NCBI GenBank assembly: GCA_002310015.1
Contig: DBYQ01000092.1
Coordinates: forward strand, 21,874 to 73,218
Length of the DNA stretch: 51,345 bases
Direction: 5' to 3'
From: Bacteroidales bacterium UBA1182
Lineage (GTDB): Bacteria > Bacteroidota > Bacteroidia > Bacteroidales > Bacteroidaceae
Part shown: piece by piece, positions 6,312 through 14,628 of the stretch
Layout of the letters: each line of letters begins with the position of its first letter
Numbering within the stretch: the stretch's first letter is position 1
Translations under genes and position numbers: made by a program
The notes under the pieces: generated by a model
Told to the model about the DNA's origin: nothing
The model's database searches: none
The model's input: the letters and a program-made list of their open reading frames with translations, nothing else

Positions 6312-7496
6312 ATGAGAAAAAGTAACTTAGTTTTGATCGCTGCGGCGGCCAGCATGCTGGCGTCTTGCGGCAAAGATTTGATCCTGGATAACCAGGACAG
6401 TGCACAGGAAGCCATCGGGTTTTCCTCTTACTCTAAGAACATGACTAAGGCGGATCCTACTTCATCAGATCTGGAGTTCTATCACAACACGTTTGTTGTT
6501 TACGCCAGCAAGAAATCAACAGTTGATGAGTCTGAAATCAGACAGGTATTTGACGGAGGGGCTACTTCACTTGTAACTTTCGATGAAGGCGCAGAAGCAC
6601 CTAATGACTGGACCTACAGCCCATATCGTTATTGGGACAAACAGGCAACTTACAAGTTCATTGCAGTGGCACCAAACGCCAGCATCATCAAGTACACCTG
6701 GAATGCAACCGCATCACCTCTTACTGAACTAAGTGGTGATTTTGAAACCGTAGACGCCACAGGCTACACTCTGTATGGACAAAACCTGCAAAAGATTTCT
6801 ACACAAAGTGAAATCAAGAAAGGTTTCACAACATCAGACCAAACAACAAAAAAAGATGTTGACCTGATGACATCCCAAATGAATAACCAATCGGGAAACA
6901 GCCATACTCCCGATGTAAACCTTGAGTTTAAGCACATCTTAGCCAAGCTGAACGTTACAGTAGCCAAAGCAAAAGATCTTAATGATGCAGATGTATATGT
7001 ACGCAGCCTTGAGATTACAAAACTGAACGACAATGGAAAGTATGCTGAAAGCAATTACGATGCCACAGCAGAACCCAAAGTAAGCGGTTGGAATACCATT
7101 TCTCCTAAAAATGCCGGCTACAAACTATCTTATGCATTTAGTGATGATACCGGTGCTACTGCCGACCAAGGCAAAGAGCTTTCAGACTATAACACAACAG
7201 CCAACAAGACTGTACCTAACTACTTTATTGAGTCATTAGTTATGCCTCAGACTGTACCTGCCACAGCTGATGATGCCGCAACACTTATTCTGAAATACAG
7301 AATAGTTACAGGTAGTGGCGATGCAGCTCACACAGAAGATTACACCTACAAATTCAATCTCTCAACGGCATTTGCAAGCTTCTATGACCGTTGCAACTAC
7401 ACATTGAACTTCACCATTGACCCCTCTGTTATAACATTTGACGCCTCAGTCGTTGAATGGGGAAATGGTGGAGCTTCAAACCAAACAATTGATTAA
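6312..7496 (+). CDS. Fimbrillin family lipoprotein 1
   Basis: A 394-residue fimbrillin-family (Mfa-like) pilus subunit candidate. The signal peptide MRKSNLVLIAAAASMLASCG has a clear lipobox (LASC), giving outer-membrane delivery by the Lol route. Family hallmarks are WTYSPYRYWDKQATYKF near residue 100, the helix-strand motif FKHILAKLNV near 210, and a C-terminal strand pair ending VITFDASVVEW. In type V pili the lipidated N-terminal strand is removed by a protease and neighbours join by donor-strand exchange. The start is chosen at 6312 because of the signal peptide and the leader shared with the next gene. It lies 152 bp after DUF5119 with no promoter seen between, so cotranscription is likely. 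Whether it is stalk or tip cannot be told from sequence. Confidence 0.88.
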   Translation: MRKSNLVLIAAAASMLASCGKDLILDNQDSAQEAIGFSSYSKNMTKADPTSSDLEFYHNTFVVYASKKSTVDESEIRQVFDGGATSLVTFDEGAEAPNDWTYSPYRYWDKQATYKFIAVAPNASIIKYTWNATASPLTELSGDFETVDATGYTLYGQNLQKISTQSEIKKGFTTSDQTTKKDVDLMTSQMNNQSGNSHTPDVNLEFKHILAKLNVTVAKAKDLNDADVYVRSLEITKLNDNGKYAESNYDATAEPKVSGWNTISPKNAGYKLSYAFSDDTGATADQGKELSDYNTTANKTVPNYFIESLVMPQTVPATADDAATLILKYRIVTGSGDAAHTEDYTYKFNLSTAFASFYDRCNYTLNFTIDPSVITFDASVVEWGNGGASNQTID

Positions 7497-7547
7497 CCAA
7501 CAAGCAAATACAGCATAAAAGAACAAAGAAAAGGAATAAACAAAAAA

Positions 7548-7588
7548 GAGAAAACGAAAAAAGTAATAACAAACAAAAACTTTCAATT
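7548..7588 (+). promoter_or_regulatory. Second copy of the A-rich fimbrillin leader
   Basis: It aligns with 6271-6311 with a one-base offset, sharing GAGAAA, GTAATAACAA and the final TT before ATG. The similarity suggests tandem duplication of gene plus leader, or selection for equal translation of the two fimbrillins. Confidence 0.55.
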
Positions 7589-9061
7589 ATGAAAAAGGAA
7601 CTATTATTAATCGCAGCCGCGGCCACAATGTTGACTGCTTGCGTAAACACAGAAGACTTCAGGGAAATAAGTGAAGCTGAAAGTGCAATTGACTTTTCTA
7701 CCTTCACCACTAAACAGACAAAGGCAGAAAACTCAAACGCAGAGGCGGTAAATAATCTCGAAGGATACAATACAACTTTTAAAGTATGGGGAAGCAAATA
7801 TGTCGTTAGAAATAGCACATCTACCGAGGAACGTGTATTTGGCGTTGACGGCACAGGCGACATTGTTTCATGGGATAATAATAACACCACAAGTACAAAA
7901 TGGAGTTATTCACCTGTTCGCTTCTGGGATAAATCAGCAACAAGCTACAGTTTCTACGCAGCTGCTCCTAGTGGAAAAAGCTGGGTTTGGAATAATGACA
8001 CAAAGAAATTATCACTAGCCGACTTTATTATTTCCGGATACAATTCCGTTACAGGCACCCCCGCAACAGAAGTAGATGCTGCAAAAGTTTTGACTTCTGC
8101 CCTTGACACAGAGGATCTAATGATTTCAACAGATCTTACTGGATATAACACTTACACTTCAGCTGCTGTTAATCTTCATTTCAACCATATACTGTCACGC
8201 CTTAATATAGGTGTTCGTAAGGCTGCTATTCTTGATGAGTTTGATGTTAAATTGAACGCCATTAAGGTCTATAATATGGTTAACAAGGGGTCATTCAATG
8301 AGAACACCGTTTTGACTCCAGATGATCCCAACGATAACGAAGCTGAACTTCTGGCTGCAGGTACGACAAAGCGCTGGACTCTTTCTGCTGTAGCTACCGA
8401 CAAGTTCACAACCCCTATGAGTTATGTGAAGGACGGAGGATTGGAAGTATCATCTACTGCATCCGATGCAAACACTAAATATCAGTATGTATATGAAGGT
8501 TTGGTAATTCCGCAAGGTGTTGCATATAATCCGACTGTTGAGGTTAATGACTATACGGCCAACCAGGATCCTGAAGAGTTCAAACTTGATGGCAGCAATG
8601 CTGGCGCGTCAAGTAATCCCTACATCTTCATAGACTATGAAATCTGGACAAAAGCAGTTGCTGCTGTTAATTACACAAAAGAAACTGCATATGACTACAA
8701 CATTGACAACAACCTCTACAATGATGGCTTTGTCGAAGAGGGAGATGACGATGGAAGCGGTGGCACATACACCAAAGAAACTGCATACGATTACAATACG
8801 TCTCTTGCAAAAGATGGAGCTGCAGTTGAGGGAGCAGTGAAGACTCCGGCTAAAGCCACTGCGAAGATGGATGGTTATCAGTACTACTACAATCTTGCTG
8901 ATGTATTTAATGATGATGCTGCAACCGCAGTTGATTTCTGCGAAGGCTGGCAGAACACCCTTAAGATTACCCTTTCTCCGACAGCTATCATCTTTGATGC
9001 TGACGTATATAGATGGGCACCCGACAAAGAAATTTCTGTTGACATAACAGCATCAGAATAA
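7589..9061 (+). CDS. Fimbrillin family lipoprotein 2, with an expanded loop
   Basis: A 490-residue fimbrillin-family lipoprotein with the signal MKKELLLIAAAATMLTACVN and lipobox LTAC. Hallmarks are WSYSPVRFWDKSATSYSF near residue 110, FNHILSRLNI near 200, and the end strand AIIFDADVYRW. The leader and signal peptide resemble those of the preceding gene, supporting recent duplication. Compared with it, about 60 extra residues lie before the last strand pair, made partly from a duplicated peptide (YTKETAYDYN at about residues 363 and 395). The loop is acidic and Gly/Asp-rich in its middle. A GC-rich hairpin follows the gene, so it could be the last gene of a more abundant upstream transcript; by analogy with fimA operons it is a candidate major subunit, but that is inference. 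Confidence 0.87.
   Translation: MKKELLLIAAAATMLTACVNTEDFREISEAESAIDFSTFTTKQTKAENSNAEAVNNLEGYNTTFKVWGSKYVVRNSTSTEERVFGVDGTGDIVSWDNNNTTSTKWSYSPVRFWDKSATSYSFYAAAPSGKSWVWNNDTKKLSLADFIISGYNSVTGTPATEVDAAKVLTSALDTEDLMISTDLTGYNTYTSAAVNLHFNHILSRLNIGVRKAAILDEFDVKLNAIKVYNMVNKGSFNENTVLTPDDPNDNEAELLAAGTTKRWTLSAVATDKFTTPMSYVKDGGLEVSSTASDANTKYQYVYEGLVIPQGVAYNPTVEVNDYTANQDPEEFKLDGSNAGASSNPYIFIDYEIWTKAVAAVNYTKETAYDYNIDNNLYNDGFVEEGDDDGSGGTYTKETAYDYNTSLAKDGAAVEGAVKTPAKATAKMDGYQYYYNLADVFNDDAATAVDFCEGWQNTLKITLSPTAIIFDADVYRWAPDKEISVDITASE
8668..8805 (+). repeat. Duplicated segment coding YTKETAYDYN inside fimbrillin 2
   Basis: Two in-frame copies of about 35 bp (near 8672-8702 and 8768-8798) encode YTKETAYDYN, about 96 bp apart, with silent differences (gcatatgac versus gcatacgat). 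They lie in the loop before the C-terminal strand pair. This is a local tandem duplication that enlarged the loop. Confidence 0.7.
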
Positions 9062-9088
9062 GCAATCATCGACAGAATATTTTTATTA

Positions 9089-9140
9089 GGCCGGCGGGGG
9101 CTGAATCCCCCCACCGGTCACAAAGAGAGCGTGAAAGCTC
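9089..9140 (+). terminator. GC-rich hairpin in the middle of the fimbrillin cluster (partial terminator or stabiliser)
   Basis: CCGGCGGGGG (9091-9100) pairs with CCCCCACCGG (9108-9117), nine of ten pairs with a C-A mismatch, extendable by two pairs. A smaller stem, GAGC/GCTC, follows (9127-9140). No T-tract follows, so full intrinsic termination is doubtful. It could cause partial termination or protect the 3' end of the upstream fimbrillin mRNA. Confidence 0.5.
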
Positions 9141-9206
9141 ACTTATATGTAGCCCAATGATATTTATAAAAAGAGCAACGGCTAACGCAATTTAAAGGAC
9201 AGGCAC

Positions 9207-9236
9207 CTTGGTAAAAATATAATATAAGTATATTTT
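9207..9236 (+). promoter_or_regulatory. Near-consensus internal promoter before fimbrillin 3
   Basis: CTTG (9207-9210), an 18-nt spacer and TATATTTT (9229-9236) are close to TTTG/TAnnTTTG, with one mismatch in each box. The leader would be about 34 nt to ATG 9274. Together with the hairpin before it, this could make 9274 onward a second transcription unit. The 212-bp gap holds nothing else I recognise. Confidence 0.35.
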
Positions 9237-9273
9237 TATATAAGGTGTAAGGCAAAGAAAAGAAGTAAAAAAA

Positions 9274-10356
9274 ATGAACAGGCTGTTCAGACATATCGCA
9301 ACCTTGATTCTGGCAGGAGCTATCCTGACAGGATGCGCGTATGAGGACACTGTCAGGAGTGTACGTGAGTACAGGACTGGTAGGGACAGCCTGGCTATTG
9401 CCTTTAATGACGGATTCATAGAGAATCCTGTCAGGACCAGAGCCGTTGACCTGCCATTGACCCCGCTTAGCAGCCACATGAATACCATGGGCGTTTGGGG
9501 ATGGCAAACCACATCCATTGAGACTGTTGAATGTCTGTTCCTGAACAAGGAAGTGACATTCAACGGCTCGCTGGGTAAATGGACCTACTCACCAGTTAAA
9601 TACTGGGACAACAACAGTACCTACAGGTTCTGTGCATACGCTCCGCACGACAACAGCGTTCCGGGTGTGATAGCAAGCATTGACTCAACATCCTTGAGGA
9701 TAAGCATATGCGGTGTTACGCTTAACGGCAGCAACACCATCAGCAAGGGTGTGCCTGAACTCCCTGGCAACTTTGCCGATGTGGAAGATATAGACTGGAT
9801 GATTGACCGTAACATACAGACTATGGCTGGAATAAACCACAATGAAGTGGCTTTCAACATGCAGCACATTCTCTCCAAGATTTGCGTAAGGGTAATGCGC
9901 GGCGATACGTTCCTGCCTGATTCCCTTATGGGCATAGTAATAGACAGTATCACCATAGGTGATTTCATAAGGCAAGGTGATTTCTATTCATCACGAAACA
10001 CCGCCCCTGAGGTATTGGCAAAAGAATGGACCCCCATAGACACCATGCCACGCTATACCTTATGCAGCGCAAGGAATGTAAGCGTACCTGACTCCGCACT
10101 GTATGTGATGGAATCCCTGCTAATTCCGCAGCCCGTAAGCACAACTCAAGAAATAGACATCTGGTACAGGATAGGTAACCCCGGTGGATACATCAACACG
10201 TTCCACAACAGGTTCTACCTGGATGAACAGTTCACCCAGTTCCTGCCCGGACATAACTATATATTGACATTTATAGTAAATCCTGACTGCATCACGTTTG
10301 ACGGAGGACAATCAGGATGGAATGACGTAGAATGGAATAACATTACAATAAAATGA
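9274..10356 (+). CDS. Fimbrillin family lipoprotein 3
   Basis: A 360-residue fimbrillin-like lipoprotein with the signal MNRLFRHIATLILAGAILTG and lipobox LTGC. Hallmarks are MGVWGWQTTSI near residue 70, WTYSPVKYWDNNSTYRF near 105, MQHILSKICV near 195, and the end strand CITFDGGQSGW. The TTSI motif is shared with the next gene (MAVWGKQTTSI), so the two are closer to each other than to fimbrillins 1 and 2. Its stop overlaps an ATG of the next ORF (ATGA at 10353), suggesting coupled translation. By position it may be an accessory or tip subunit, but no tip-specific domain is visible. Confidence 0.85.
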   Translation: MNRLFRHIATLILAGAILTGCAYEDTVRSVREYRTGRDSLAIAFNDGFIENPVRTRAVDLPLTPLSSHMNTMGVWGWQTTSIETVECLFLNKEVTFNGSLGKWTYSPVKYWDNNSTYRFCAYAPHDNSVPGVIASIDSTSLRISICGVTLNGSNTISKGVPELPGNFADVEDIDWMIDRNIQTMAGINHNEVAFNMQHILSKICVRVMRGDTFLPDSLMGIVIDSITIGDFIRQGDFYSSRNTAPEVLAKEWTPIDTMPRYTLCSARNVSVPDSALYVMESLLIPQPVSTTQEIDIWYRIGNPGGYINTFHNRFYLDEQFTQFLPGHNYILTFIVNPDCITFDGGQSGWNDVEWNNITIK

Positions 10357-10379
10357 CAAAAACAAAAAAATTTAAAGAT

Positions 10380-11921
10380 ATGAAAACAAGAAATTTAAGC
10401 ACGCTTTTAACAAGCGCTTTAGTGAGTATCGCAGCTCTGTCATCATGCCAGCAGACTCTTGAGCTGGACATGCCCACCGATGTAACACGCACGTCAAACA
10501 TCAGGTTCAGCAACTACGTGAGTCATATGACACGTGGTTCAAAGACCAATGCCGCAGGCAGTTTTGTAAAGGGTGACACCATGGCTGTATGGGGCAAGCA
10601 GACCACATCCATCGGTGAATATAATTTTGTTGACTTTGTATTCAACAACCAGCCGGTAGAGTATGTTGACGCCAACACATGGACCTACTCTCCCGAGAAG
10701 GCGTGGAACTTTACCTCAACGTATATGTTCTACGGAGTGTTCCCCTATTCACAGACACTGTACACTATGAGCAGTGACACCAACTTCTGCGTAACCATAC
10801 CTACCTACACTACTCCCGATCTGCCTGACGATCAGAAGGACCTGATGATATCAGAGCAGAGGTATATCATTCCCGACAACACTGTGGATATGGTATTCCA
10901 TCACATCCTGAGTAATGTGAATGTGATTGCCAAGATAGGATCGGCAGTGGACACCTCAAAGATACAGAGCGTAACTCTCAAGCAGATAAAGTTCTACAAC
11001 GTGCAGTCAACAGGTAAATACACCCAGACCGGATGGGATAGCGTTAACTGCGCCGTAGGTGCATGGAGTGACGTTAACGGCTACATGAACATACCTACCG
11101 TTACCGATAAGGTATTGACCAAGGATGCCGATACCATCTATAAAGACTACCTCATGATCCCGCAGAACCTGTTTGGCAGCGGTGCATCACCAAAGGATGC
11201 AAGCATAGACGCAGTATTCAGAATTGTTTACAAAGATGGAACATCATCAACGCACGTAAAGACCGGTTTGCGTCTGGCCGGTATAACCGGCACACGCGAC
11301 ACCGTCCAAACCGTCATCAACAGCTGGAAACCCAATTATCGTTACAACTACACGCTGGCTTTCAACCCGCAGAAAGCTGCACGCACATGGGATGCTGACG
11401 GCGACGGCAGTCTCCAGATAGACCCCACCACAGGCGATACCATTAAAGGCAATGACACTCCCACCGGCGGAACAATGAAATACTCACCAGATGACCCCAA
11501 CACGATATATGTACTTGAGGACACTGATGGAGACAGCATACCTGACACATGGAACCGCTATCCAGTGGTATGGGAGGATGTTGACGGCGACGGCTTCCTG
11601 GAGGCAGGCATAGACCGCAACAACGACGGTCATATTGATAATGTGGATGGTGAGAACGAGACCCAGCAGGGCGGTAACACTACGCATGATCCGTCTGACG
11701 GCAACGCCAAGAACCCAGATGGCAAGGATGTTATACTCGTGCACTATGACAGCAACCATGACGGAAAGATTGATGACAATGATGAATGGAGACAGGTTGA
11801 AAAAGACCCAACTACAGGCAATATTGTCCCTGTCAAGGAAGAGGAGGACCGCACCATCCAGTTTACCGCCACTGTCTCCGAGTGGGAGCAGACATACTCA
11901 TTACCCGTATTGACAGAGTAA
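10380..11921 (+). CDS. Fimbrillin family lipoprotein 4 with a Ca2+-binding-type insertion
   Basis: A 513-residue fimbrillin-family lipoprotein with signal MKTRNLSTLLTSALVSIAAL and lipobox LSSC. Hallmarks are MAVWGKQTTSI, WTYSPEKAWN near residue 100, FHHILSNVNV near 175, and a split C-terminal strand pair: YNYTLAFNPQ near 325 and TIQFTATVSEWEQ near 492. Between them lie about 160 acidic residues with Asp-rich loops: DADGDGSLQID, DTDGDSIPD, DVDGDGFLEAGID, DRNNDGHID and DSNHDGKIDDNDE. These resemble EF-hand/dockerin and thrombospondin-3 calcium loops and are not part of the ordinary fold. The ORF can be extended to ATG 10353, which overlaps the previous stop. I prefer 10380 because of the standard signal-peptide start and the A-rich leader. 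Metal binding is inferred from motif spacing. Confidence 0.85.
   Translation: MKTRNLSTLLTSALVSIAALSSCQQTLELDMPTDVTRTSNIRFSNYVSHMTRGSKTNAAGSFVKGDTMAVWGKQTTSIGEYNFVDFVFNNQPVEYVDANTWTYSPEKAWNFTSTYMFYGVFPYSQTLYTMSSDTNFCVTIPTYTTPDLPDDQKDLMISEQRYIIPDNTVDMVFHHILSNVNVIAKIGSAVDTSKIQSVTLKQIKFYNVQSTGKYTQTGWDSVNCAVGAWSDVNGYMNIPTVTDKVLTKDADTIYKDYLMIPQNLFGSGASPKDASIDAVFRIVYKDGTSSTHVKTGLRLAGITGTRDTVQTVINSWKPNYRYNYTLAFNPQKAARTWDADGDGSLQIDPTTGDTIKGNDTPTGGTMKYSPDDPNTIYVLEDTDGDSIPDTWNRYPVVWEDVDGDGFLEAGIDRNNDGHIDNVDGENETQQGGNTTHDPSDGNAKNPDGKDVILVHYDSNHDGKIDDNDEWRQVEKDPTTGNIVPVKEEEDRTIQFTATVSEWEQTYSLPVLTE
11376..11850 (+). other. Asp-rich calcium-loop insertion within fimbrillin 4
   Basis: Codes roughly residues 333-490 of the fimbrillin at 10380. 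At least five DxDxDG-like or DxNxDG-like loops interrupt the last beta-strand pair of the fold. None of the other fimbrillins in the cluster has it. The segment also contains Gly/Thr-rich linkers (TPTGG, QQGGNTTHDPSDG). Confidence 0.75.
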
Positions 11922-11964
11922 GGAAAAATATTTACATATTCAAACCTGTACTTTTAAAAAGTAG

Positions 11965-13266
11965 ATGAAACTCAGGAGTTCAGACATATTGACATTGTTG
12001 TTGCTGACAGCGCCAGCCGCCATGATGCTGCAATCATGCACCTATCACGATAAGATAGTCATAAATGAGAGACATGAAATCGTGATAGGCGTAGCTTCTG
12101 CCGGCACCAAGGGCATCATAGACAATGAAGATGGCTCTGAAAGACTGGCCAACATGGTAAAGCAGTGCTTCAACGGCAACGGCACACTAAAGGATGATGC
12201 CGGATTTGGAGTATTCGGTTTCAAGAAGGTGATAGAAACATCATCATTACTGTTTGATAACCAGCTGGTACAGCCTGATCCAGCCAGCTATGCAACAAAT
12301 GCCGCACATCCGGAATATACAGACTGGGTATATTCCCCACTCCGTTTCTGGGACCTCACAGCCAGCTACCAGTTTATAGGCTACTGGCCATACAGCGCCG
12401 CCACTTCAGGCTCCGGTTTCTATGTCACGTCTTCTGCCCCCGACAGCCCCACGCCGATTGAAGATGCGCACAAGCAGATAATACTGCACAACGTACCCAA
12501 CTGGCAGCTTGTGGATGGAGATGAAAATGACATCATGACCGCCACCAAAGTAGGCCGCTACAATCCCGATTTCAGTTACGTGGGCAGCGTAAGGATGTCA
12601 TTCCGTCATGTACTGTCACAGCTGGTGGTAAAAGCTTATTACATTGGAACCTATATTCCGATTGACAAGACTGTGACTCCTAATACCGGCGGAGTTGAGA
12701 TTCAGGGAATCACACTTGGCGTATCAGATCCCATTACGGTAACAAATGAACAGACCAACGAGCAGAGTACTGTTACAGTTCAGGTTCTGAATGGGGGTAT
12801 TATTGCATCCTCGGAAACCACCACTGATTTCAAGCAGAGATATGATGATGACAATCCCATAGCACTGACTAATGAGAATGGTGATAACACAAATACGATA
12901 GATTTGGTTGACAGCTACACACTCCCCTGGAATTCCAGCGACACCAATGTAAAGATTGCATTCAAGGATGAGACAGATCCAAACGCAATAGTTGACACTG
13001 TAGTAAACCGCTGGCTTATGGTTCCTCATAGATGGCAGAAGTTGAAAATGACTGTTGATTACCAGGTAGGAGCAAACACCGCTTGCACATCAGAACCTGT
13101 TGAAGTTACTCTGGGGGCAGAATTTGATGATTACAAGACGCTTCCCGGTAAGAGGTATGTCATTACGCTGTTGCTGAATACATCAAACGGAAGTGTAACT
13201 GTTGCGGATGTTGCTGTGGAGAGATGGACAACACATGAAATTGAACGAACATTTTATAACTGGTAA
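11965..13266 (+). CDS. Fimbrillin family lipoprotein 5
   Basis: A 433-residue fimbrillin-like lipoprotein. The signal MKLRSSDILTLLLLTAPAAM is followed by the lipobox LQSC near residue 25. Hallmarks are WVYSPLRFWDLTASYQF near 120, FRHVLSQLVV near 213, and a C-terminal strand pair (YVITLLLNTS, VTVADVAVERW). The segment between residues 240 and 300 (VTVTNEQTNEQSTVTVQV and following) is longer than in fimbrillins 1 and 3. The gene follows the previous stop by 43 bp with no promoter seen, so it is cotranscribed. Its specific role in the pilus cannot be assigned. Confidence 0.84.
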   Translation: MKLRSSDILTLLLLTAPAAMMLQSCTYHDKIVINERHEIVIGVASAGTKGIIDNEDGSERLANMVKQCFNGNGTLKDDAGFGVFGFKKVIETSSLLFDNQLVQPDPASYATNAAHPEYTDWVYSPLRFWDLTASYQFIGYWPYSAATSGSGFYVTSSAPDSPTPIEDAHKQIILHNVPNWQLVDGDENDIMTATKVGRYNPDFSYVGSVRMSFRHVLSQLVVKAYYIGTYIPIDKTVTPNTGGVEIQGITLGVSDPITVTNEQTNEQSTVTVQVLNGGIIASSETTTDFKQRYDDDNPIALTNENGDNTNTIDLVDSYTLPWNSSDTNVKIAFKDETDPNAIVDTVVNRWLMVPHRWQKLKMTVDYQVGANTACTSEPVEVTLGAEFDDYKTLPGKRYVITLLLNTSNGSVTVADVAVERWTTHEIERTFYNW

Positions 13267-13282
13267 ATACGTAGTATTTAAA

Positions 13283-13314
13283 TTTGGAGAATTAATTTAT
13301 ATTAACTATATTTG
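13283..13314 (+). promoter_or_regulatory. Consensus internal promoter immediately before the 13323 gene
   Basis: TTTG (13283-13286), a 20-nt spacer and TATATTTG (13307-13314) match the Bacteroidetes -33/-7 consensus exactly. The predicted start near 13318 is only about five bases before the ATG at 13323, so the transcript would be almost leaderless, or the match is fortuitous. It would give the divergent fimbrillin and the giant gene independent expression. Confidence 0.5.
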
Positions 13315-13322
13315 TGGATTAA

Positions 13323-14615
13323 ATGAGAGAGAGAGGTAACATATTCATAGCAGCACTCAAACAAGCCTGGATTTGGGTGATACTTGCTGCGCTGATGCCG
13401 GTATCCTGCCAGAATGAAACTGAAATGGACGACGCAGGCACCAGTGGCGTTACCTTACTCCCCACCATAGCATCAAACGTTGAACACGTTATACATACAC
13501 GCGGCACAATGAGCGTACTCAAATCTGATGAGACATATGATGATGATGTCATTTCAAACATCTACGCTGAGTCAGAGCGTACCACAATCATAGGTGTTTA
13601 CGCTGTGCCTTCTAATGAAGTGTTCAACACAGACGATGCATCAACCGGCAAACGCGCAACAGGCTCATTCAGGTACAGCAGCAACAAATGGCGCTCATCA
13701 GTAACCGTAGAAAGCGGCCTGGCGTTCAACTATAACCTTTATGCTTTTGTAAATCTCTATGATGAGCACTCCACATTGCTTCCTGGTGCAGAGAATCAGG
13801 ATTTCAATTGGGGCATAGTCAATCAGGTACTTGACACAACCAAGACCGCGCTCACCTTCACCAACCTGAATTTGGTCACCGCATCTGACCCCATAGCAAA
13901 CGTGGCAGCATCAGGCAGGTCATCGACAGTATCGGGCACACCCACTGTCACAAAAGGCAAATTCGGAATCGGTCGTGTTCAGGCAAACGTTGAAAACGAC
14001 GAGTATTACAGGGTATGGATGGCCATGGAACATCTGTACGCCAAGGCCACATTATCATTCCGTCTTGCCGCCAAGTATGATGAAATCAGAGAAATACGCA
14101 TCAAGTACGCACACCTGGTGGTAGCTGACGGAAAAGTGGCAGGTAACCACAGCTATAATTTCCTAACCGGCCTCAGTCTGGATGATAATGTTGATTTTGA
14201 AGAGAAAGGTTTGGATATAGACCTTCTTTGGACAGGGGTTACGGCAAATGACAACCGTACCGTCAGCTCTGATTATGTAACCCTGACCACTGATTACGTA
14301 CAATATGCATGGTTCTGTTTCCTGCCCATATCATATATCCCGGCTGCAAAAAAGACATATTACCCCAGCGCCAAGCTGGTATTCAGATATGATGTGGTTT
14401 ACACGGATATTGACGGCACACAAAAAGTGGCAAGAGACTGTGAAACCACAAACAACTTCCCGCTCAATTCGTTTAAGCGAACCGGAGGAGCTGACAAAGT
14501 TCCGGAACCCGGTGATAACTTTAACGTCAAGATAACAATTGACCCCACGTATCTTTATCAGCTTACTGACGGGGATGCTAAATTTAGATTGGATATAAAA
14601 ACAACTACAGAATAA
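13323..14615 (+). CDS. Divergent fimbrillin-like lipoprotein 6, upstream of the giant gene
   Basis: A 430-residue exported protein with an N-terminal hydrophobic stretch (AWIWVILAALMPVSCQ) and a lipobox-like PVSC near residue 27. It keeps only weak forms of the family motifs: FRYSSNKWRSSVTV where the others have W.YSP..YWD, and MEHLYAKATLSFRL where they have HIL.KLN. The C-terminus has the usual strand pair (FNVKITIDPTYLYQ). It is best described as a fimbrillin-like or Mfa-like protein, perhaps a specialised tip or adaptor, as it is the last subunit gene and lies 13 bp before the giant T9SS protein. It has a consensus promoter of its own. No alternative start gives a better signal peptide. 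Confidence 0.7.
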   Translation: MRERGNIFIAALKQAWIWVILAALMPVSCQNETEMDDAGTSGVTLLPTIASNVEHVIHTRGTMSVLKSDETYDDDVISNIYAESERTTIIGVYAVPSNEVFNTDDASTGKRATGSFRYSSNKWRSSVTVESGLAFNYNLYAFVNLYDEHSTLLPGAENQDFNWGIVNQVLDTTKTALTFTNLNLVTASDPIANVAASGRSSTVSGTPTVTKGKFGIGRVQANVENDEYYRVWMAMEHLYAKATLSFRLAAKYDEIREIRIKYAHLVVADGKVAGNHSYNFLTGLSLDDNVDFEEKGLDIDLLWTGVTANDNRTVSSDYVTLTTDYVQYAWFCFLPISYIPAAKKTYYPSAKLVFRYDVVYTDIDGTQKVARDCETTNNFPLNSFKRTGGADKVPEPGDNFNVKITIDPTYLYQLTDGDAKFRLDIKTTTE

Positions 14616-14628
14616 AAAGGGCTATAAA

